From NCBI RefSeq assembly GCF_050624435.1, contig NC_134546.1, forward strand, positions 40,751,501-40,815,500: DNA of 64,000 bases. The letters are read 5' to 3'. The DNA is from Tenrec ecaudatus (Eukaryota > Chordata > Mammalia > Afrosoricida > Tenrecidae). The notes under the pieces were generated by a model. That model did not search any database, had not been told where the DNA came from, and saw only the letters and a list, made by a program, of their open reading frames with translations. Both the position numbers and the translations under genes were made by a program. Below are positions 1 through 11,081 of the stretch, piece after piece. Each line of letters starts with the position of its first letter. Within the stretch, counting starts at the first letter, position 1.

Positions 1-1158
1 CCATACTGATCTGATATGGAACATGGAAAACAAGAGAAAGTCACAAAACCATGATTGGCAGCAGATCAATCCATCACAGTCACAGGGGGCACAACGGAAA
101 TGGAAAGGGACCATGACTGATAGGATTGGTTCTGAGAAACCCCACCATCTTGGTTGGAGCATGACTTATAACCATAGAACACACTACCCCAATTTCCAAC
201 AAGGGTAATCCCAGGCAAATCCCTGAGTGCGAGAGTACCCCGCCCCACCCCCCGCCGCCCCCCCCCCCCAAGCTCTCCTAGGGAGGACCAGCAAATGCAC
301 TCTGTCTGAGGGCAATGCTTTTTTATATTGCAAGTCAGTTGTCAGAAAGAACAAAGTGGGGCTGAAGGTAAGGGCGTCTACTGTGATCTAGACCTTCTGC
401 AAACCCAGTGCTCAGGATCGAAGCTCAAATACAGCTCAAAAGATTTTTGTCTTAGCATCTCCACTTCTCCAGCACAGCCTTTGCGGAATTAATCCCAAAA
501 GGAAAGATTTATGCTGGCAGCGATTTCCCTTGCCAGTTCCAGGCACTGAGCCTGCCAAAGTCTGCATTCGAAGCCCCTCTACAGTTGGATACAACTCTCA
601 CATCTACCGTTGATAAGAAACTGTTCATTGTTTCTGTCTTTGCTTTTCTCTTTCCTTCTAACGCACAGTGGACGTCAGCTGCATCAGCTCCGGTAAATGA
701 AGCAAACTCAGATGCTAATCTAAAGGAAAATGGGCTCAGGAAAGGGGAAGAGGGAGAGACGCATTTGAAGTTTCCCAGGTTGCACCATCTGTTTGTTGTT
801 GTGTGTTTTAAGGGTAGGCTATTGTAAGGAAATTTCTTTTAACCAAACAAACATGAAAGCTACCTGTAAAGCTACCTGATATTACCTAGGGTTCTCACAG
901 GGGGGGGGGGGGGGAATTAGGGAAACAGTAAACTCTGCAACACAATTTCATTCTTCACGTGATGGGGAGACATGAAGCGATATGGAGTTAATAATTTATG
1001 AGACAAGAAGACTTAGCCGACTTCTAAGGAAAACATGATGAGGTTATCAAGGGCTTTGAGGTAATAGGGAAGTTTCTATTGATCTCAGAAACCAAAGTAG
1101 ATATGTCAGGTCTGCCCATACTGAGTTAGGTTTTTCTAAGGTTTCAAACTTTTAAAAA
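1..1158. other. Unassigned sequence with C and G tracts
   Basis: No gene or recognisable repeat. It holds a C-rich run at 241-269 and a G homopolymer at 900-914, both likely length-unstable. Short open frames here are unremarkable and show no domain or splice context. Confidence 0.6.
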
Positions 1159-1360
1159 CCTCCCTGGCAGTCTAATTATGTCAGTGATTTTGTACCCAAA
1201 GTGGTACATTGTTTTGTATAAAATTTGTTGTTTTATATTGTAGACCTGTAATTCTTAAGAAATCACTCATTATAACCTCTCTAGTAGACATTCCAGGTAT
1301 AATAAACTTCTGACTGTTAACATTTACCCCAAGCCACACTGGGGAGTGCCGCCAGGGAGG
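1159..1360. mobile_element. MITE-like element with short terminal inverted repeats
   Basis: The segment starts CCTCCCTGGC and ends with its exact reverse complement GCCAGGGAGG; the match extends to 12 bases with one mismatch. TTAA follows immediately at 1361-1364, and a TTAA lies at 1152-1155, three bases outside the left end. About 200 bp with no coding capacity fits a non-autonomous cut-and-paste element, and TTAA would suggest piggyBac type. The left target site is not directly abutting, so the family assignment is inference. Confidence 0.6.
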
Positions 1361-2524
1361 TTAAGGAATTCAGGAGCCCTGTATCTTCATGGTTACCCAT
1401 TGGGCTGCTAACTGCAGGTCTCTTGGTCTGAGTACAGGTTCCACATGAGTACAATGAATTGTTCTGGAATTCCCATTCTTCTCAGTGTGATCCATGGCTT
1501 GTTATGATTGCTTTTCACTGTCAATAACAAACAAGTGGGCAGTATTCTAGCATTCTCTGCTTTCAGTCAAGATCTATCTGATTCAGCAATGATATCCCTT
1601 GTTCCATGTTGTGATGTAATTGCTTAATTTTGCCTGTCTATCCAAAGCCCTCCATTTTGTGAGAGATTATAATTCCTAGCCTCTACACCTATGGTTATGT
1701 AGTCTGTGTTAAACAACTATCTGGTTTTAAGCTGGTTCCTTAACAGGAAAATAGAGAAAAGTAAGGCACTTGGGGGTCATGAAACAGGCTTGAGATCTGG
1801 TCCACCTAATAGGTGCAAAAGTTTAGTCTTCTACTTAACTTTTTTATCTCAGAATGCAAAAGTCACACAGCCCTGGACATGTGTAAGATGCCACGGTTGT
1901 GATCGCCCTTCCTGACTGAACATGTGCAGAGGACTAGAGCTGAGTCACCCATGATAGAAACCAATGAGACACTAGTTACCATCTTAAAAGACTGCTGGCC
2001 CAGAACTCTGGCAGCCATCTTGACATTGGTTCCAGTGTGCTCCTTTGCTTGGCTAAGCAAATGTGACATATCATTTTCAAAAGGTTCACATCTTTGTAGG
2101 TATACTGAACAGCATTGGCCACGTTGGCTCTCTTTCTCTGGACCTTGCTTCTGATTTGCCTCTGTCTGACCTCTGGTTTTAGGAATACCAATCAGCATCC
2201 TATCACCTGATGCAATTCATCAGTTTCAGGATCCTTGTCAGTTAACGATGCCTGTTTGGTGTGAATGAGGAGGAGCCTCTAGACAGATGTGTGAGTACCA
2301 GATTTGGGATTTGCTAGCCTCCATACCAGGTGACTCATTCCTTTAATAGCTTGTGGGTTCTGTGAGACCTTGCAGTGAATTGTAAAACCATGAGACACAA
2401 AGGATTATACTAAGGGGAAAAGTGGTGGTTGATAGAAGGGATAATACAGCACTTTAGAAAGTCAGTCGTTTGGAACAAGTTTAATCGCTATGTTATTAAA
2501 ACCACCAGTCCTTCCAAAAGAAAT
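1361..2524. other. Unassigned sequence with possible AfroSINE scrap
   Basis: About 1385-1440 resembles the 5' (tRNA-like) part of an AfroSINE (GGTTACCCATTGGGCTGCTA). The rest is not recognised. Frames at 1863-2198 (minus) and 1924-2154 (plus) overlap on opposite strands and have no supporting features. Confidence 0.4.
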
Positions 2525-3475
2525 TATTTTTGCATGTGCCTTCTTCAGAATCCAACTCGAATTTCTGGCAGCTCCCTGTTGATGTACTGCTAAAACCATT
2601 TAAAAATTATTTTCAGAAGTTTAAATTTATTTTAGCAAAATGTTACTTGCACATATTTTTTGATAAAATTTGTATTCCTTTGGATCACCTTTTTTTTGCA
2701 ATGGGCACAAATCTGGATCTCTTCCAGTTGTTTGGCCAGGTACTTATCTTTAAAATTCCCCGGCATAGGTGACTGAGTGCTTCCAGGGCTCATCAGCTTG
2801 CTGAGACATTTCCATTGGTATTCCACCAGTTCCTGGAGCCTGCTTTTTCACTAATACTGTCAATGTAGCTTTAGTACTATTGGTTCTTGGTCGTATGGTA
2901 CCTCTTTATATGGTTGAATGCATCATTCAACATTTACCTATAGAATTACTCAATATTGTTATGTTGAGGCTCAGATTATTTTCTTCAGTTCTTTCGGATT
3001 TAGAAATGTTGAATTTCTTTCACCTTTTGGTTTTTTAAGTCCAGAAAACTTTGCACATTTCATTGTAGTACTATGTTTTCTCAAGATGTCCTTTTGGATT
3101 TTGTGTTCAGCTCTTTTATTTTATCGTTTGTTGCATTTCCCTCAGCTACTCTATACTCATGATCACTGTTCAGAGTCTTTTCTGACATCCACTTTGATCT
3201 TTTCTGTCTTTCCTGTCTTGTAATCGCCTTTTGATTTCTTCATTTATGATGTTCCTGGTGTTATCCTGTAACTCTTTTAGTTTGGGTCATTAGTGTTCAA
3301 TGTGTCAAATATAATTATGAGATCATTTCTAAATTTGAATGGAATATAATCAAGTATGTATGTTGGTTCTCATGAGCTAGTTAAATTTTTCTTTAGCTTT
3401 AACCTGACTCTGCAAGTGAGCAGGTCATAGTCTGTACCACAGTCAGCCACTGACTTTGTTTTAGCTGATTTTAGT
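2525..3475 (-). mobile_element. RTE (BovB-like) LINE fragment
   Basis: Read on the minus strand, this follows an RTE coding region from the endonuclease/RT linker into the early reverse transcriptase: the stretch around 'aactggtggaataccaat', then 'gccagaaattcgagttgga'. The reading frame is broken by many stops and indels, so it is a dead fragment. It is one of at least ten RTE pieces in the window. 5' and 3' ends are missing. Confidence 0.75.
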
Positions 3476-3990
3476 CCAGATTGACTAGAGAAATGAATCT
3501 ACAGATACTCAGATGTGTGTAAAAGACAGCTTTATATCAAAGAGCAATTGTACATTAAGAATACATGCCAGTCTGCTCCACATCAAGTCCATAAGTCTGA
3601 TATTAGCTCAGATGTATGATACTAGTCCATAGATGCTTCTTCAGACTCACACAGCACATGCAATGATGTTGAATATAGGAAGATTACAGGTAGGTGGGTG
3701 AAAGGTCTTGTGGATCCAGTGGTGAGGGAAGCATCTCAGCCCTGGTACAGGGCTCCACATGGCTCCTCCAGCTCTCCAAGTGTCTCAATAACAACATAGT
3801 GAAGCACATCTTTGCGTGGCTTGTCAACAGGAAGATGAAGGCAGAGAGAGAGGGGAAGTTCCCAGAATCCTCACGAGAAGGCCATATCAACATGGAGGCA
3901 TCATCAGGCTGTGACCTGATTGACAGGCTGGACTCCACCCCTTCGCTCTTAATACCTTCAAATTTACATAGATTATATAACTACTACAAA
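3470..3990 (-). mobile_element. ERVL-type LTR, family X
   Basis: On the minus strand it begins near a TGT(A)GTAGTT-type start, contains the GTGACCTGATTGACAGGCT region seen in other copies (as read on plus) and ends in the TCTAGTCAATCTGGAC-type terminus. The same family occurs at 11669-12106, 24057-24565, 33014-33526 and, diverged, at 53020-53870. Architecture resembles MLT2/ERVL LTRs. Exact ends are approximate and no clear target duplication is seen. Confidence 0.7.
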
Positions 3991-4469
3991 CAGTAATATT
4001 AATTTCTGACTAAATTAATGTCAAAGTAAAATCCATCATGAGACACAAAGAAGAGCATTATATAGTTATGAAAGCCATAATTGAAGATATAACCAAGATA
4101 AACATCTATGCACCCTCTGAAAGGCCCTAAAAACACAACATATAAATCAAACTCTTATGGCACTGAAGAAGCAAATAGACAATAATAGTAGGAGATGTTG
4201 GTATATTACTTTTGAGCAGACAGGCATACTAGAAAGAAAATCAAGATACAGAAGAACTAAACAATACAATTAATCAGCTGATCTCTTAGAAATACACAGA
4301 ACACTTACCAACAACAGCACAATATACATTGTTTTTACAACAGAACTCATGGAATGTACTCCAGAATAGATTATGTTAGGCTAGAAAGCAAACATCAATA
4401 CAGTAAAAAAAAATTGAGATACTAAAAAGTATCTTTTCATATCACAATGCTATAAAATTAAAAATCAAT

Positions 4470-4521
4470 AATATGTATAGATTGTGATAAGAGTTGTATG
4501 AGTCCCCAATAAAAGGATTAA
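4470..4521 (+). mobile_element. Family P retroposon, 52-bp 3' tail insertion
   Basis: Only the last bases of family P remain: 'attgtgataagagttgtatg', then CCCCAATAAAA and an A-rich tail. Both sides carry AAAAATCAAT (4460-4469 and 4522-4531), a 10-bp target duplication inside L1. This is an extreme 5'-truncated insertion, the hallmark of target-primed reverse transcription. Confidence 0.85.
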
Positions 4522-4625
4522 AAAAATCAATGGCATGGAAATTGGTCATTACTTTCCAATTACTTAAAAACCACTGTAAAACTGTAGAAATAAAAGAATC
4601 TAAAGAGCAGTTAAAAATGTCCTGG

Positions 4626-5226
4626 ACTGGCCCACCAAGCCCTGAGGACAATATTCCTGCTCAGAGCAGCCAATGCAGAGAGGAAAGTAGGGCTGGCCCC
4701 ACCATGAGAACTGATGTCCCTCACTGAATCATAGCGCTACAAGGGACAGCACTGGAGGCACAGTGTGGGAATTGTGTCTGATCTGACGCCACCACACCAG
4801 GGCAAAATGCTAAAGGAAGCAAAGAAATGAAGTCCCTAGGGAATACCAAAAGTAGACTTCGGGGCCAGGACGTGGCACTTCAGTAGACTTGACTAGAAAA
4901 CACTCCTAAAGGTCAACAAACAGACCTGAAACTATTTATAGGCTTTTCTTTTTCCGTCATTGTTTTTTTGTTGTTGTGAAGGGAGACATTGGCCAGTGAA
5001 GACATGAAAAAATAATAATAATGTACAAATTATCAAGGATTCATGATGGAAGGAGGATGGGAGAGGGGGAGATAAAAAATAAGGAGCCGATACCAAGGTA
5101 TCTTTCAAATAGAAAGCAAATGTTTTAAAAATGATGATGGCAACAAATGTACAAATGTGCTTGACACAATGGATATGTGGATTGTGATAAGAGCTGTAAG
5201 AACCTCCAATAAAATGATTTAAAAAA
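4626..5226 (+). mobile_element. Family P retroposon with internal deletion
   Basis: Target duplications TTAAAAATGTCCTGG (4611-4625) and TTAAAAAGTCCTGG (5227-5240) flank it within L1. The 5' part matches the start region of the full copy (from about 6675) and runs to about 4975; there it jumps to the 3' part (equivalent to about 8250 onward), skipping roughly 1.2 kb. It ends with AATAAAATGATTTAAAA. Because both ends lie in one flanked insertion, the deletion was present in the source RNA or arose after insertion. Confidence 0.85.
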
Positions 5227-5984
5227 TTAAAAAGTCCTGGGAACAAATGAGAATGAAAATATAACATAACAAAATCTTAAGGACACAGCAAAAGCAGTAT
5301 CCTGAGGGCAATTTATGGTAATAAATTGAAAAGGAAGAAACAGCTAAAGTAAATACCTTAGCAAACACCTACCACAATTAGAACAAGACCAGCAACACAA
5401 GCCCTCAGACACTAGAATAAATGAAATCATAGAGATTAGAGCAAAATAAGTTAATTGGGAAATTTGAAAATATACCAAAAAAATCAATAGGGCAAGAAAT
5501 TGGTTCTTCAAAGGACTAACAAAACTAATAAACCAATGAAACAAACTAATAAACAAAGGGAAATAAAACTAATAAACAAAGGGAAAGAAGAAGAAAACAG
5601 AATGAATAAGAAATGGAACAGATGACATGACATGACAACAGAACCAACCATAATAAAAAGTGAATTATGCAATATTGAAAAAGCATTGTGTTCCAATAAT
5701 TCTTAAACCTAGAATAAAGAGAAAATTGCTAGGACACACAAGAAGAGATTGATCTGGACTTTCAAACACTCCCAGCATCAAAAGCCTGAGACCAAAGGGT
5801 TTCAGTGAGAAATTCTAGAGAAGAGTGAAGATCAATCTTACACAAATTACTACAGAATACAGAAAAGCATAGTGTCTTCCCAAATTTATTTAGTCTAATC
5901 CCAATATCAAAACCAGGTAAAGACATCATCAGATTCATCCCTTATAAACTTAGATACTAAAGTTTTCCAAAACATTTTAGAATT

Positions 5985-6511
5985 TGTGTTAGTCTGGGTA
6001 CATTAGAGAAACAAATCCACAGAAACTCATGTATAAGAAAGAGAGTTTTATATAAAGGGTAAGTGCACATCAAGAAAACATCCCAACCCAGTGCTGCCCA
6101 AGCCCACAAGTCCAACATTAACCCATTAACCCAGATGTCTGACACCAATCTACAAAGTCCTCCATCTCACAAAACACAATAAAGTGATGCCGACTGCAGG
6201 AGGAAAGCCAAATCAGTGAACGTGTAAGCATCTGAGCATTGGCAGGGGTCTCCACACAGCTGCTCCAGCACCCAGGGCTGCATCGGGGTAGGTCCATGTG
6301 GCTTCTCCTTGGGGATGTCTTGCAGGAAATGAACCTTGTCGATTGAAGCAGGGAACTGGCTAAGGCAGCTGCACACCTGGTCCGACGATCACAAATCAAG
6401 AGACCCGAGAACTAGAAAGGCGAGGCTCACTGAGCCATTTATCCCTCTCGCCCTTCAATTAACCCCACATGTGTTTATTGACCGGGTTGGCACAATAAAC
6501 TAACTACCTCA
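5985..6511 (-). mobile_element. ERVL-type solo LTR, family Y
   Basis: On the minus strand it runs TGAGGTAGTTAGTTTATTG ... GACTAACACA, that is TG...CA, and is flanked by the 5-bp duplication GAATT (5980-5984, 6512-6516). Removing it rejoins L1 sequence exactly. The 5-bp duplication and terminal sequence fit an ERVL-class LTR. No internal proviral sequence remains, so it is a solo LTR. Other copies: 11082-11596, 37570-38086, 50524-51064. Confidence 0.85.
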
Positions 6512-6555
6512 GAATTCAACAAAACATTAAAAAGAAGAAGAAAAGAAACATGATC

Positions 6556-8498
6556 CTCCCCAGAAGAATTTATTTCAAAGGACGGCATTGAATCTGGAGC
6601 TCCGGGAGAGGGACATATCTGATCGGAGACCATGGGAGCAGATGAAGGAGGAGGAAGAGAGAGTGGAGCACATCCTGGCCCACCAGGCTATGAGGACAAT
6701 GGTCCCGATTAGAGCAGTCAGTCCACAGAGAGGACCACAAGGCCAGCCTCACTATGAGACATGATGCCCTCACTGACCCAAAGCCCTACAGGGACAACAC
6801 TGGAGACACAGTGTGGGAATTGCACCTAATCTGATCCCACACACCTAGGCAAAACATTAAGGGGGTGCAAGAGAACATCAAGGGAACAGAGTGGCAAGGT
6901 CCCCAAGGAATGCTGAAGGTGGACTTTGGGGCAAGGTGTGGTGCCCCAACAGACTGGACTGGAAAACATTCCCAAAGGCCAACAAACAGTCCTTAAACTA
7001 ACTACAAGATTTTCTTTCTTGTTGTGTGTTTTTTTTTGTCTCATTGGTTTGTTCTTGTTGTTGTATATTGTTGCTTGGTTTTGCTCTGTCTTGTTTTTGT
7101 GCATGTTATTATCTCCGCAAGTCTGTCTAAATAAGATAGGCTGGATGAACAATGTGGAGGAGAAAACAATAGGACCGACAGTTCCGGGGGGACATGAGAG
7201 AGAGGGAAGGGGGGAAAGGTAGTGGTGTTAACAAACTCAGGGACAAGGGAACAACAAGTGATCCAAATTGGTGATGAGGAGGGGGTGGGAGGCCTGGTTG
7301 GGCATGATCAAAGGTAATGTAACCGAGAGGAATTGCTAAAACCTTGGTGGGGACTGAGCACGATAGTGGGACAAGAGGAAATTCAAAGGAAATAGAGGAA
7401 AGAGCTGGGAGGCAAAGGGCATTTATAGAGGTCTAGATAAAGGCATGTGCATATGCAAATATATTTATATATGAGGATGGGGACATAGATCTATGTGCAT
7501 ATATTTATAGGTTTAGTATTAAAGTAGCAGAAGGACATTGGGCCTCCACTCAAGTACTCCCTCAATGCAAGAACACTTTCTGCTATTAAATTGACATTCT
7601 ATGATACTCACCTTCCCAGCACAATCACTGAAGACAAAGCAGGTGAATAAGCAAATGTAGTGAAGAAAGCTGATGTTGCCTGGTTATCAAAAGAGATAGC
7701 GTCTGGGGTCTTAAAGGCTTGAAGGTAAACAAGCAGCTATCTAGCTCAGAAGCAACAAAGCCCACATGGAAGAAGCACACCAGCCTGTGCAATCACAAGG
7801 TGTTGAAGGGATCAGGTATCAGGCATCACCAGAACAAAAAATCTTATCATAGTGAATGAGGGGGGGAGTGCGGAGTGGAACTTCAAAGTCCATTTGTAGG
7901 CCACTGGACATCCCCTTACAGAAGGGTCTAGGGGAGAAGATGAGCCAGTCAGGGTGCAATGTAGCAATGATAAAACATTCAACTTTCCTCTAGTTCCTAA
8001 ATGCTTATTCTCCACCCCCCACTATCATGATCCCAATTCTATCTTACAAGTCTGGCTAGACCAGAGGATGGATACTGGTACAGATAGGAACTGGAAACGC
8101 AGGGAATCCAGGGTGGATGATCCCTTCAGGACTAGTGGTGTGAGTGGCGATACTGGAGGAGCAGAGGGAGGGTGGGTTGGAAAGGGAGAACTAATTACAA
8201 GGGTCTACATATAGCCTCCTCCCTGGGGGATGGACAACAGAAAAGTGGGTGAAGGGAGATGTCTGACAGGGTAAGATATGACAAAATAATAATTTATAAA
8301 TTATCAAGTGTTCATGAGGGAGGGAGGAGCGGAAAGGGAGGAGAAAAATGAGGAGCTGATGCCGGGGGCTTAAGTGGAGAGCAAATGTTTTGAGAATCAT
8401 GAGGGCAATGAATGTTCAAACATGCTTTACAGAATTGATGTATGTATGGATCATGATAAGAGTTGCATGAGCCCCTAATAAAATGATTTTTAAAAAAG
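6556..8498 (+). mobile_element. Family P retroposon, longest copy
   Basis: Inserted in L1 with imperfect target duplications AAGAAACATGATC (6543-6555) and ATAAACATGATC (about 8502-8513). About 1.94 kb. Order: a 5' segment with an open frame 6561-6764; a T/G-rich stretch about 7015-7100; a G-rich purine-biased middle; a ~200-bp module with 'gtctggggtcttaaaggctt' (about 7700-7730); a C/A-rich segment; and a 3' end 'gagttgcatgagcccctaat' plus AATAAAATGATTTTTAAAA. No RT, integrase or other domain is visible, so it must move in trans, presumably by L1 machinery. The 5' end may be the true element start because it is the longest of the 17 copies. Confidence 0.85.
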
Positions 8499-8899
8499 AA
8501 AATAAACATGATCAAGGGGATTCATTCCAGGAATGCAAGGATGATTCAATATTAGAAAAATAATCAATCTAATCCACCTTTCTAAATAAAACAAAATAAA
8601 AGAACCTTAAGCTTATATCAATTGATGAAGAAAAGTCTTTCAATAAAATTCAGTATTCTTGCTTGATAAAAACACTTAATAAAATAGAATATAAAGGAAA
8701 TTCTTCACATAAATAAAGGTTATTAATGCAAAAGTAATGACCAATGATTCATTCAATGTAGAGAAATTGAAAGCATTCTCCCTCTGAGCAGAAACTAGAC
8801 AGAATTATCTTTTACCATCATTCTTATTTTATATAGCCCTAGAAGTCTAGCCCAGAGCTACAAGACATCAAAAATATATTAAAGGCATTCAAATTGGCA

Positions 8900-8966
8900 A
8901 AACTCAGTGCCGTCAAATCAATTCTGGCTCTTAGTGATCCTATAGAGCTGGTCAGAACTCCCCCTG
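8900..8966 (-). mobile_element. AfroSINE 3' fragment
   Basis: Contains the reverse complement of the AfroSINE tail (ACTCAGTGCCGTCAAATCAA, then TAGTGATCCTATAGAGCTGG). It adjoins the L1 end. Confidence 0.7.
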
Positions 8967-9659
8967 TGGGTTGTTCTTATTTTTTTTGAACATGTTGAAG
9001 ATTTTATTTCAATTGAATCAGATACATACTCACATACATACCTCTGCTAAAGATAAACATCATATTTTAGACATAAAAAACTCAGTGCTCACCCGACAGG
9101 GGAGAAGAGAATTTCCCCTTGGGTTTTCTGAGACTGTATTGTACAGTCTAAGCCAATATGAAGAAATGTTTTCCTAAATGCCCCCCACATGTTCCTGCCT
9201 TATTAAAGGTGATGCTTCACATGAACATATAGAACAAGTCCTAATGTTTCAGTTTCCCAATGATTCACTTTAAAATGAAATTCTCTTGGCTTGTTTTTAA
9301 AAAGAAACAAGTCCATGGCCTGTTGTGGCTGCTGCTTGCTAAATAAAGATTCAACGGGAACTGTGAAATAACTATTGTTTATAAGGGCCAGATTAAATTA
9401 TTATCAGAAACAATTGCCTATCCTCATCAGTGAAGTTGCCTTATTTTTTAATTCTTCTTGTTACATACTGCAGCCCCACTTGTCTTTTTATTGCCAACTG
9501 ACCCCCTTAATGCCCTTTCATGCTTCTCTGACAAGTTGGCATTCTCTCTGTTGTAGAATACACCCCAGTAATTGACTGGCTTGTTTTTCTAGCACCTGCC
9601 ATAAAGAGTATTCAATGTTCATTGAATGATAAATGAATTAGTAACAAAGGAAATCGGGA
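8967..9659. other. Unassigned AT-rich sequence
   Basis: Nothing recognised. Short frames only (for example 9375-9575), with no domain features. Confidence 0.5.
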
Positions 9660-10045
9660 TCTAGTATGTTTGATTTAAAAATAATATATGTGTATAAAAG
9701 TTGTCATTTTAACCATACACTTTAGTGACATTAATTACCTTCACCATGTTGTATACCTGTCATCATTATCTAATTCCAAAAAAGGTTTTCATCACCCCAG
9801 AAAGATACTCAGTACTCATTGAACAACCCCCTAGTTCCCTCTACCCGCAGCCCCTGGGAACCTCTCTCTTACTGGCCATTTTGTATATCTTCTTTGGAGG
9901 AATGTTTATTCAAGGCCAATGGCCATATTCCCCTCTCTGCCCCAACCTCACTTTGACCATAATTTAGTTTGATGGTTTGTTTTATTTATGTATTTCGGAG
10001 TTACAGGAATTCTTTATGTATTCTGGATATTATGTGAGTTGTTTC
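9660..10045 (-). mobile_element. Ancient L1 3'-region fragment
   Basis: Matches the pattern of old mammalian L1M 3' ends in antisense: 'ttcaccatgttgtatacctg', the AGCCCCTGGGAACCTCT region and 'attctttatgtattctggat'. No frame is intact. Confidence 0.7.
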
Positions 10046-10077
10046 TTCACGTTCTTTTTCTTTTTTTGTTACATGAG

Positions 10078-10272
10078 TAGAAAGCCTCATCTTTCACCTC
10101 CAGAGTAGCTGGCGGTTTCAAACTGCTGACCTTGTAGTTAGTAGCCACAAGAGGTTTTCTACTCCTGTAGAAGTTACAGTCTCAGAAATCCACCAGAACA
10201 GTTCTATTTACCCTGTCCTACAGGGTTGCTATCAGTCAGAATCAACTCGATGGCAGTGAGGTTGAGGTTACA
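10078..10272. mobile_element. AfroSINE with inverted 5' half
   Basis: 10079-10150 is the AfroSINE 5' half in antisense; 10151-10272 is the 3' half in sense, ending 'atcaactcgatggcagtgag'. Both halves include the GAGG(C/T)TTTCTACTC segment, so the join lies there. This looks like the 5' inversion produced by twin priming during target-primed reverse transcription, although two separate insertions cannot be excluded. Confidence 0.65.
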
Positions 10273-10321
10273 CTGTCAAAGAAGTAAGCCTCTGTTTTCA
10301 GATGATATGATTTTATAAACA

Positions 10322-10445
10322 GAAAATAACCACTGCTGGAGAGATGTGGAAAGATTGGTGGTGGGATTACAGAATTGCATCTCCACTATGGAAAACGGTA
10401 TTGCACTGTCTTAAATGTGAATAGAAAATCCGTGTAACTTTGAAA
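10322..10445 (+). mobile_element. L1 fragment (ORF2/3' UTR boundary)
   Basis: Resembles the L1 stretch 'actgctggagagatgtggaa' ... 'ggtgggattacagaattgca' near the ORF2 end. Short and diverged. Confidence 0.55.
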
Positions 10446-11081
10446 GTTTTCTACTCTTTATATACTACTGCAGGGACAGTGAGTTCTTTAATGACTCTTC
10501 TAGTCAAAGTCTTCGTCACTCCCACCAAATGACCTTTCTGTAGGGGTCTAGGTCAGAAGGTGGGGGAAATCACTGATAGAATTCACATGTAGGTTACTGC
10601 TAACAGACTACTGCATCATTGCCATCCTGCTACATATGAAACCCTCTGAGAGCCCTTTGAGGCAACAGTCGGGGGACTCTCACTACCAGCGAGAGCCAGG
10701 ACTGGGTAGTCCTCTGGATCCTGAGATCCCTGCAAACGGAACCTCTGGATCTAGAAGACAGCTGTGACCTTAGTGGAGCAGCAGAACTAGGAACCATGAG
10801 ACAGACTGGTGGATTTCCCAGCCCACCAAGCAAGTAAAGGTAAGTGCTTGGGGGCAGGAGGCTGGCCTGTGGAATGGTGTGCATCTGGGTACTTAATTGT
10901 TGAAATTAGACTGGCTGACTCACTGGGGTAGAGTTGAGTGCCTTCAGGCTGAGGTTTACTGGAGTGAGATGACTCTGGGCATTGAATTCAAGGAGCTTTG
11001 TTTGCTGACTTAAAGAGCTTGAGCTGAATGCCCTCAGGGTGAGGCTTACAGTAGAGTGGAGTGGTATGCCCTTTGGACATT
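10446..11081. other. Unassigned sequence with a 90-bp tandem duplication
   Basis: Two diverged copies of about 55 bp start at 10931 (GAGTTGAGTGCCTTCAGG) and 11021 (GAGCTGAATGCCCTCAGG), each ending near a GGCATT/GGACATT sequence. The second ends at the border of the following LTR. Not otherwise recognised; it could be proviral internal sequence. Confidence 0.5.

Larger units (their letters stand above)
3991..8905 (+). mobile_element. L1 ORF2 region split by four insertions
   Basis: L1 pieces in order: 3995-4459 (endonuclease part), 4532-4610, 5241-5979 (linker and early RT), 6517-6540 and 8514-8905 (RT C-terminal side). They are collinear once the intervening family P copies (4470-4521, 4626-5226, 6556-8498) and LTR (5985-6511) are removed, and each junction has a matching target duplication. 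All frames are interrupted, so the L1 was already old. A minus-strand AfroSINE tail follows at about 8900. Confidence 0.8.

Noticed and set aside
4626..5226. RNA splicing as the cause of the internal gap
   Set aside because: I could not find a consistent GT donor and AG acceptor at the join; it remains one possibility but is not claimed.
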